Assembly: GCA_938049325.1 (NCBI GenBank)
Contig: CALICC010000199.1
Location: forward strand, 1 to 10,766
Source of the DNA: an uncultured Ilumatobacter sp.
Lineage (GTDB): Bacteria; Actinomycetota; Acidimicrobiia; Acidimicrobiales; Ilumatobacteraceae
DNA length: 10,766 nt
Reading direction: 5' to 3'
The notes beneath the pieces are model-generated. The model had not been told where the DNA came from. It made no database searches and saw only the letters and a list, made by a program, of their open reading frames with translations. The position numbers were made by a program, and so were the translations under genes. Of this stretch, positions 5,682 to 10,766 are shown one piece after another. How positions within the stretch are numbered: the first letter of the stretch is position 1; each line of letters opens with the position of its first letter.

Positions 5682-6110
5682 ATGAAGGTTCTCGTCGCGA
5701 CCAACGAACTGCAAGGCGCCCAGTCGGGCGACTACGCCCACACCGTCGAAGGCGAACTCGTCATCGCAGAAGTCAGCGAGTGTGACGACGCTGACCGGTG
5801 CGGATGTAGCCGCGGGTTTCCCGGCCTCGCCAGTAGCAAGGCAACCACCACCGCAATGGTGGCCGACCTCCCGCACCTCAGCGCTGCTGATCTTCGCATC
5901 GCCGTCGCCGACTGGCTCGACCGTGGCGGCTGGACCGACCTGTTCAGAGCGGCCGCTGACGAAGATGACGATGCTGATGAGATGCTCGATGCGGTCGTCG
6001 ATGAGCACCTCGACGCCGTCGCGACGATCTGCGACGCCTTCCCGGTCGGCACCATCATCGAACGATCGGGGACGCATGTCAGCGCCCGGTCCATACCATT
6101 CGCCGCCTGA
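5682..6110 (+). CDS. Conserved actinobacterial protein of unknown function with Cys cluster
   Basis: A 142-residue soluble protein. The start is well supported: GGAG lies 5 bases before the ATG at 5682, and the family-like N-terminus MKVLVATNELQGA begins there. Visible features are TVEGELV (21-27), a Cys cluster CDDADRCGC (Cys34, 40 and 42) followed by GFPGLASSKATTTAMV (45-60), a helical middle (LSAADLRIAVADWLDRGGW), an acidic stretch (93-100), and a C-terminal VDEHLDAVATICDAFPVGTIIER segment. I recall similar uncharacterised proteins with the same N-terminus, CGC motif and 'ATTTAMV' stretch in other actinobacteria, so I believe it belongs to a conserved family, but I cannot give a function. 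The three cysteines could bind a metal. Its 3' end is 32 bp from the convergent RND gene. Confidence 0.85.
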   Translation: MKVLVATNELQGAQSGDYAHTVEGELVIAEVSECDDADRCGCSRGFPGLASSKATTTAMVADLPHLSAADLRIAVADWLDRGGWTDLFRAAADEDDDADEMLDAVVDEHLDAVATICDAFPVGTIIERSGTHVSARSIPFAA

Positions 6111-6142
6111 GGCACTTCGCACCACCGACCGGTGCTGGCGAG

Positions 6143-8896
6143 TCAGATCAGTTCGGGCCGGCCGCGGCTGCGCCGCCAAAGGTTGCGCAGCGGCGTGCGA
6201 ACCGCCTCGAGCGCAAGGTAGAAGACGGGGAACGACAACAGCACGAGCGTCGTCGAACTGATCAAGCCGCCCATGAGCGTGAACCCCAACGACTCCCAGA
6301 ACGGGTCGCTGACCGACAGCGGGTACAGGCCCACCACGGTGGTCAGCGTGGTTGCCACGAGCGGCCGGAAGCGTGACGTGACCGCTGCTGAAATCGCCTC
6401 GCTCGCCGTGGCACCGGCGTTGCGTTCCTGGTTCGCCGCGTCCACCAGCAGGATCGAGTTGTTGACCGCCACACCGATGAGTGCGATGAAACCCACGACC
6501 GCGAGGAAGCTCAAGGGGTTGTCGGTCAGGTCGAGTGCGGTGAACACGCCGAGGAAGCTGAACGGCACTGCGAGGAAGATCAGCAGTGCCTGGGCGACCG
6601 AGCGGAACTGAATCGCGATCAGCAACAGCATCAACACGAGCGCGACGAGCCCCGCCACGCTGAGCCCGGCGAAGTCGTCCTGGTTGTCCGATTCCAACCC
6701 GAAGTCGAACGCAAGCGCATCGGCCGACAGGCCTGCGGCTGCCAGCACCTCGCTCGGGTATTCGGCGGTGACGTAATCCTCGGTCGCGTTGACCATGCCG
6801 GTGACGCCGCTTTCCTGGTCGTACTTCGCACGCACTTCGATGACGCGATCGCCGTCGATACGCAGCACTTCGCCGTCCGTCGACACGATCGCATCGGTCA
6901 CGGTCACGAGCGTGCCGCCGACTTCGAGCTGTTGGCCGAGCAGATCATCGCGAAGCACCTCGGCGAAGGCCTGACCGGCGTCGATCGTGTCGTCGGTGAC
7001 CGAGATCTGGGCAGCGAACGGGAAGTCGAGCGAGCCCGGGCCGTTCTCCGTCTGGCTCACCGTCACACGCGCGCCGTCGACGCCAGCGGCCAGCGTTTCG
7101 ATCTGCTCGACGAACTGTGGCGCCGTGGTCGAACGCGCATCGATCGGCGTCAGGTCGATGAACGTCTCGACGACGCGTTCGTTCCCCCGGACGTATTGCG
7201 ACCGATCGAGTGCGTCGCCCAGCACCGACACGACGACCTCGTCGATCTCTTCCGCGCGTTCTTGGGCCTCGTCGATCGACGTCCCGGGCGGGAACTCTGC
7301 GGTGACCAACAGCCCGACCGAATCCTTCCCCGACGGAAAGATGCTGAAGCCGAGGTTGCCCGCAGTGTTGATCCCGCCAAAGATCGAGAGCACCGCAAGG
7401 CCGACGAGTCCAACTCCGACGAGCCAACCGGTGATTCCGTTGCCAGACGGATAGCCAGCGAGTCTTCCGACGACTCGCGCAACCGCCTGCTCCGCTCGCA
7501 CGACCGGGTTCTTCTTGCCGGAGCCCCGCAGGATGAACCCGCGTGCGATCGCCGGGATGAACACCACCGAGAACAAGAACGACAACAGCAGCGTGACGAC
7601 GACCGTGGTCGGAATCGGACGGACGAACTCGCCGAGAATGCCGCCGATGAACAACATTGGCGAGAACACCACGACGGTCGTCAGAGTTCCGGCGAACGAC
7701 GCGCTCCCGACGCGGTCGATCGCAGTCTTGATCACGCCGATCGACGTATCGGGCTCTCCATCAGACGTGACATCGACGAGGTCGGGGTCGGGGCGGGCAC
7801 GGTTCGCGTCGATCGACTCGGAGATGACGATCGCGTCGTCGACGAGCAGGCCGAGTGTGAGGATCAGCCCGAAGAGTGTGATCGTGTTCAGCGTGAAGCC
7901 GATGACCCCGAGCCCCACGAGCGCGCCGATCATCACCACGGCCATGAAACCCGTCGTGATCAGCGCGACGCGCCAGCCGATCAGCAGCAAGCTCACGATG
8001 GCGACGGCGATCAAACCGGTCAGCAGGTTGCTCGTGAGCGACGACAGTTGCTGACGCACGCCGGTGGCGAAGTCCGCCGTTATCTGAGCACTGAACCCGT
8101 CGTCGAGTCCGGCGACGTCGGCCTCGAGGCGGCCGTCGAGGAGGTCACTGAACTCGAGCACGTCGAGCTCGCTGCTCTCGGCCCGCACGATCCCGATCGA
8201 GATCGCTGGTTGATAGCCCGACTCGTCGATGACCACCCGTGTGTATCGCGTGAGCCGCGACTCCGACTCGCCGGTCTGCGGGTCCAGCGACTCTGTGACG
8301 AGGTCGCGCACCGCAGTCGACTCGACGTCGGACAACGACTCCAACGACGCGGCCAAGATCGCCGCCTGTGCTTGCAGTTCATTGGGAGTCACCCCGTCGG
8401 GACCGACGACCGACACGAGTGCGTCGAACTGATTGACCAGCTTCGCGGCGTTCACCGCGCGGTAGTCGATGGTCGAAGCCGATTCGACATCGTCGCCCAG
8501 GTCGATGGCGAGGTCGAGGAGACGCTGGGTACCGATCTCGGAGTCGATGCTGTCGTCGAACTCCACCACGACCACGAACGAACTTGGGCGCGCCTGGCTC
8601 TCGGTGGACTCGACATTCGCGACCTCGGCGAACGCCGCTTCGAGCGGAACAACGATCTCTGCGTCGACTCGGTCGATGTCGTCGACGAAGTACGTCCCGG
8701 TCACGACCGAGATCGGCGTGTTGATCGGCGGGAAGCCCTCGCGATCGAGACCGGGGCCGTAGGCATATCCGCCTGCGAGCACCACAACGATGAAGAAGGC
8801 AAGTGTGACCTTCCAGCGCCGAGCGGCACCTGTGGCGAGGCGCGTGATGAGGGAGCGACGTTCAGTCCCTGTGGAAACGGATGACTCGGTGTCCAT
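6143..8896 (-). CDS. RND-family efflux permease, shortened
   Basis: A 917-residue membrane transporter with the two-fold RND layout. TM1 lies at about 30-47, then a large extracytoplasmic loop (about 48-290), TM2-6 at about 291-455, TM7 at about 490-510, a second loop (about 511-740), and TM8-12 at about 745-900. TM4 carries the proton-relay pair Asp353-Asp354 (LVDDAIVISESI), equivalent to AcrB Asp407/408. In TM10 the motif is VNNSILLVD (811-819), so the position of AcrB Lys940 is Asn812. It is about 130 residues shorter than AcrB-type pumps, with reduced extracytoplasmic domains. GAGGA 8 bases before the ATG supports the start. No membrane-fusion adaptor or outer-membrane channel gene is nearby, which fits a Gram-positive host. 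Substrate is unknown; drug, lipid or metabolite export are all possible. It is divergent from the amidase gene. Confidence 0.93.
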   Translation of the reverse strand: MDTESSVSTGTERRSLITRLATGAARRWKVTLAFFIVVVLAGGYAYGPGLDREGFPPINTPISVVTGTYFVDDIDRVDAEIVVPLEAAFAEVANVESTESQARPSSFVVVVEFDDSIDSEIGTQRLLDLAIDLGDDVESASTIDYRAVNAAKLVNQFDALVSVVGPDGVTPNELQAQAAILAASLESLSDVESTAVRDLVTESLDPQTGESESRLTRYTRVVIDESGYQPAISIGIVRAESSELDVLEFSDLLDGRLEADVAGLDDGFSAQITADFATGVRQQLSSLTSNLLTGLIAVAIVSLLLIGWRVALITTGFMAVVMIGALVGLGVIGFTLNTITLFGLILTLGLLVDDAIVISESIDANRARPDPDLVDVTSDGEPDTSIGVIKTAIDRVGSASFAGTLTTVVVFSPMLFIGGILGEFVRPIPTTVVVTLLLSFLFSVVFIPAIARGFILRGSGKKNPVVRAEQAVARVVGRLAGYPSGNGITGWLVGVGLVGLAVLSIFGGINTAGNLGFSIFPSGKDSVGLLVTAEFPPGTSIDEAQERAEEIDEVVVSVLGDALDRSQYVRGNERVVETFIDLTPIDARSTTAPQFVEQIETLAAGVDGARVTVSQTENGPGSLDFPFAAQISVTDDTIDAGQAFAEVLRDDLLGQQLEVGGTLVTVTDAIVSTDGEVLRIDGDRVIEVRAKYDQESGVTGMVNATEDYVTAEYPSEVLAAAGLSADALAFDFGLESDNQDDFAGLSVAGLVALVLMLLLIAIQFRSVAQALLIFLAVPFSFLGVFTALDLTDNPLSFLAVVGFIALIGVAVNNSILLVDAANQERNAGATASEAISAAVTSRFRPLVATTLTTVVGLYPLSVSDPFWESLGFTLMGGLISSTTLVLLSFPVFYLALEAVRTPLRNLWRRSRGRPELI

Positions 8897-9082
8897 GGCG
8901 GAATCCTCGGTTCGACGATGTCTGCACCGGGGGCCACAGACGTCTCTCCGACGGTACGACGAGAACCTGGCCCAGATCGACGAAGGTGGCGGAATTCACC
9001 ATGCCGCTCGGCATCACCTCCCGGGTGCTGGCACCTCACGCCAATCCGATGCCGACGGTCGATCGGTGCTAGCAAACTCTGT
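8897..9082. promoter_or_regulatory. Divergent promoter region with palindrome at 9001-9014
   Basis: This 186-bp gap separates the divergent RND and amidase genes and must hold both promoters. The clearest element is ATGCCG-CT-CGGCAT (9001-9014), a perfect 6-2-6 palindrome flanked by CACC on both sides. AGACGTCT (8938-8945), a smaller palindrome, lies in the RND leader. I cannot assign -10 or -35 boxes with confidence. The amidase ATG lacks a clear ribosome site and may have a very short leader. Confidence 0.35.
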
Positions 9083-10552
9083 ATGAACTCGACGCCACTG
9101 TCCTCGCTCGCCGCCGACACGCGCTGGCTCGATGCCACGGCCCAGGCCGATCTCGTTGCGTCGGGCGACGTGTCGTCGGTTGAACTCGTCGGCGCGGCGA
9201 TCGAACGCATCGAAGCACTCAACGAACCCCTCAACGCTGTGGTGATCCGCTGGTTCGACGACGCGCTTGCCGAGGCTGCAGCGGTTGACAAGCGTCGGTC
9301 GAATGGCGAGACACTCGGACCGTTCGCCGGCGTCCCGACACTGCTCAAGGACCTGTGGACTCATGCTGCCGGGCACCCGATGACAAACGGCAACGCTGCG
9401 CTCAAAGACGCGATGCCGATCTCGCAGCACGACACCGAACTCGTCGTACGGTTTCGCGACGCCGGACTGGTGAGCGTCGGACGCACGAGCAGCCCCGAGC
9501 TCGGTTCTCTTCCGGTCACCGAACCCACCGCGTTCGGCCCGACCCGAAATCCGTGGTCGCTCGATCACACACCCGGCGGTTCGTCGGGTGGCGCGTCGTC
9601 GGCGGTCGCTGCCGGACTGGTGCCGATCGCAAACGCATCCGACGGCGGCGGGTCGATCCGGATCCCCGCATCCTGCTGCGGGTTGATCGGGTTGAAGACG
9701 TCGGCCGGGCGGATCTCGATGGCACCCGAACGCGACGAGTCGGGTCTGAGCGTCGCCTTCGCCGTCACCCGCTCGATGCGTGACACCGCCACCCTGCTCG
9801 ACGCGGTGCGCGGACCCGGCGTCGGCGACAGCGCGGTCGCTCCCGGACCGAGTCGCCCGTACGTCGACGAAGTGGGTGCCGATCCCGGCCGGCTCCGCAT
9901 CGGACTGCTCGCGCATCATCCGCTGGGCGGCCCGATCCACCCGGAATGCACCCAAGCCGCCGAACACGCCGCGTCGGTTCTCGAACAGCTCGGCCACGAC
10001 GTGACGGCTGCCCACCCAGCCGTCCTCGAAGACGCCGAGTTCCAAGGTCGGTTCATGGCCATCTGGTCGACGAACATGTCGCTCGGCATCCGTCGTCTCG
10101 GCGAAACCCTCGGACGCGACCTGACCGCCGACGAGGTCGAGCCGGTCAACTGGGAGATGGGCCAATTCGCCCAGCACCTGAGCGCCAGCGACTACGCGAC
10201 CTCGCTCGCCGCCGTGAACGACTACCGCCGTGCGCTGCAGTCGTGGTGGGCCGATGGTTGGGACCTGCTGCTGACGCCCACGCTCGCCGAGCCGCCGGTT
10301 CGAATCGGTGAGCACGACGCTCAGCCGGGCGATCCAATGGCCGGGATGAAGCGGGCGGCCTCGTTCGTTCCGTTCACCCCACCGTTCAACACCAGCGGTC
10401 AACCGGCCATCAGCCTTCCCACCCACGTGACCTCCGACGGCCTCCCGGTCGGCGTGCAACTCGCCGCCGCCTACGGCCGCGAAGACGTCCTCATCCAGGT
10501 CGGCGCCCAACTCGAACGCGCCGGAGCGTTCACGATCCCCGTGTTCGACTGA
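9083..10552 (+). CDS. Amidase-signature hydrolase, NylA-like subgroup
   Basis: A 489-residue cytosolic enzyme of the amidase-signature family, which hydrolyses C-N bonds of amides with a Ser-cisSer-Lys triad. The triad is intact: Lys89 in GVPTLLKD (83-90), cis-Ser167 in TPGGSSGG (163-170), and nucleophile Ser191 in ASDGGGSIRIPAS (185-197), with the usual 24-residue gap between the serines. The 'ASDGGGSIRIPASCCGLIGLK' region (two cysteines, 198-199) and 'TEPTAFGPTRNPW' resemble proteins annotated as 6-aminohexanoate-cyclic-dimer hydrolase (NylA) rather than GatA. GatA is also unlikely because no gatB/gatC is adjacent. The natural substrate is probably another amide or lactam. The ATG at 9083 is chosen because the upstream in-frame sequence is not protein-like. 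A lipoprotein gene follows after 10 bp, so the two are probably co-transcribed. Confidence 0.93.
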   Translation: MNSTPLSSLAADTRWLDATAQADLVASGDVSSVELVGAAIERIEALNEPLNAVVIRWFDDALAEAAAVDKRRSNGETLGPFAGVPTLLKDLWTHAAGHPMTNGNAALKDAMPISQHDTELVVRFRDAGLVSVGRTSSPELGSLPVTEPTAFGPTRNPWSLDHTPGGSSGGASSAVAAGLVPIANASDGGGSIRIPASCCGLIGLKTSAGRISMAPERDESGLSVAFAVTRSMRDTATLLDAVRGPGVGDSAVAPGPSRPYVDEVGADPGRLRIGLLAHHPLGGPIHPECTQAAEHAASVLEQLGHDVTAAHPAVLEDAEFQGRFMAIWSTNMSLGIRRLGETLGRDLTADEVEPVNWEMGQFAQHLSASDYATSLAAVNDYRRALQSWWADGWDLLLTPTLAEPPVRIGEHDAQPGDPMAGMKRAASFVPFTPPFNTSGQPAISLPTHVTSDGLPVGVQLAAAYGREDVLIQVGAQLERAGAFTIPVFD

Positions 10553-10562
10553 CGAGCAGCGA

Positions 10563-10766
10563 ATGGGAACGGCGATCAGGTTGACAGCAGCACTGTTGAC
10601 GGTCAGCGCTCTCGCGTCGTGCTCGACAACGCAATCAGACACCGCTTCCGAAACGTCGGAGATCTCACACGACACGTCGATGACCGCGCCGAGCACCGCC
10701 ACACCGACCACGGAGCTCGATGTCACTCCAATCGCGATCGACCCCGACGACCCACGGCCCATCCTG
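10563..10766 (+). CDS. Lipoprotein, N-terminal part (cut by window edge)
   Basis: Sixty-eight residues are visible before the right edge. The N-terminus is a lipoprotein signal: one Arg (6), a hydrophobic stretch (7-18) and the lipobox LASC with Cys20 as the lipidated residue. After it comes a Ser/Thr/Asp/Pro-rich linker (21 to about 53) and then the start of a domain (DVTPIAIDPDDPRPIL). The mature protein should be anchored on the outer face of the membrane. The ATG lies 10 bp after the amidase stop with only a weak GAG upstream, suggesting translation within the same operon. The downstream domain is not visible, so its role is unknown. Confidence 0.8.
   Translation, partial: MGTAIRLTAALLTVSALASCSTTQSDTASETSEISHDTSMTAPSTATPTTELDVTPIAIDPDDPRPIL

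Noticed and set aside
6059..6069. CGAACGATCGG, resembling the TetR operator core
   Set aside because: It is inside a coding region, lacks the outer TACC/GGTA arms and is made of words common at this base composition.
6111..6142. Possible terminator hairpin between the unknown gene and the RND gene
   Set aside because: CACC/GGTG pairing around GACC gives only about 4 bp with no T-tract; too weak to list as a feature.
6932..8884. Long plus-strand open frame (650 codons) opposite the RND gene
   Set aside because: The product is an Arg/Asp/His-rich low-complexity sequence without membrane or domain pattern; it is a shadow of the permease codons.
9014..10762. Long minus-strand open frame (582 codons) opposite the amidase gene
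   Set aside because: The translation is Arg/Gly/Asp-rich with no recognisable domain, and the opposite strand encodes an enzyme with all catalytic motifs. Long antisense frames are expected at this GC content.
1..10766. tRNA, rRNA, CRISPR arrays, transposases or phage genes
   Set aside because: No cloverleaf-type sequences, regular repeat-spacer pattern or mobile-element proteins were seen on either strand.

Overview
The window is high-GC DNA with dense gene packing, frequent GTG/GTC/GCC codons, actinobacterial-type protein families and short or absent leaders. Together these suggest an actinobacterium. An Acidimicrobiia/Ilumatobacter-like host is my best guess, but that is inference, because no rRNA or marker gene is present. 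There are ten protein-coding genes, two of them cut by the window edges. I see no RNA gene, CRISPR array, insertion sequence or phage gene.

Left part (1-3121). The 3' end of a Pro/Thr-rich exported protein gene converges on a small SPW-family membrane protein gene (minus strand). Next come a TetR/LmrA-type repressor gene (minus) and a divergent 14-helix DHA2 drug-efflux transporter gene (plus). Nearly identical 16-bp palindromes lie in the SPW promoter and in the repressor/transporter intergenic region. I read the SPW protein, repressor and efflux pump as one small regulon. A second, perfect inverted repeat lies in the transporter leader.

Middle part (3107-5404, all minus strand). An MT0933-like antitoxin-family gene is followed by alkB, an integral-membrane alkane 1-monooxygenase with all its histidine motifs. 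A second TetR gene follows, whose GTG start overlaps the alkB stop (GTGA). No rubredoxin or rubredoxin reductase is encoded nearby, so electrons for AlkB must come from elsewhere. The TetR gene overlaps the end of the efflux gene tail to tail by 15 bp.

Right part (5405-10766). A 277-bp divergent intergenic region contains a striking 45-nt imperfect hairpin (12 + 7 base pairs). It is followed by a small conserved protein of unknown function with a Cys cluster. A shortened RND-family permease gene (minus) converges on that gene and is transcribed divergently from an amidase-signature hydrolase gene. The amidase is followed 10 nt later by the start of a lipoprotein gene that runs off the window.

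Most of the window is ordinary accessory and catabolic content. The items most worth a second look are the shared TetR operators, the rubredoxin-less alkB-tetR pair with its candidate operator, and the extragenic hairpin at 5510-5554. No whole new defence or biosynthetic system is evident.
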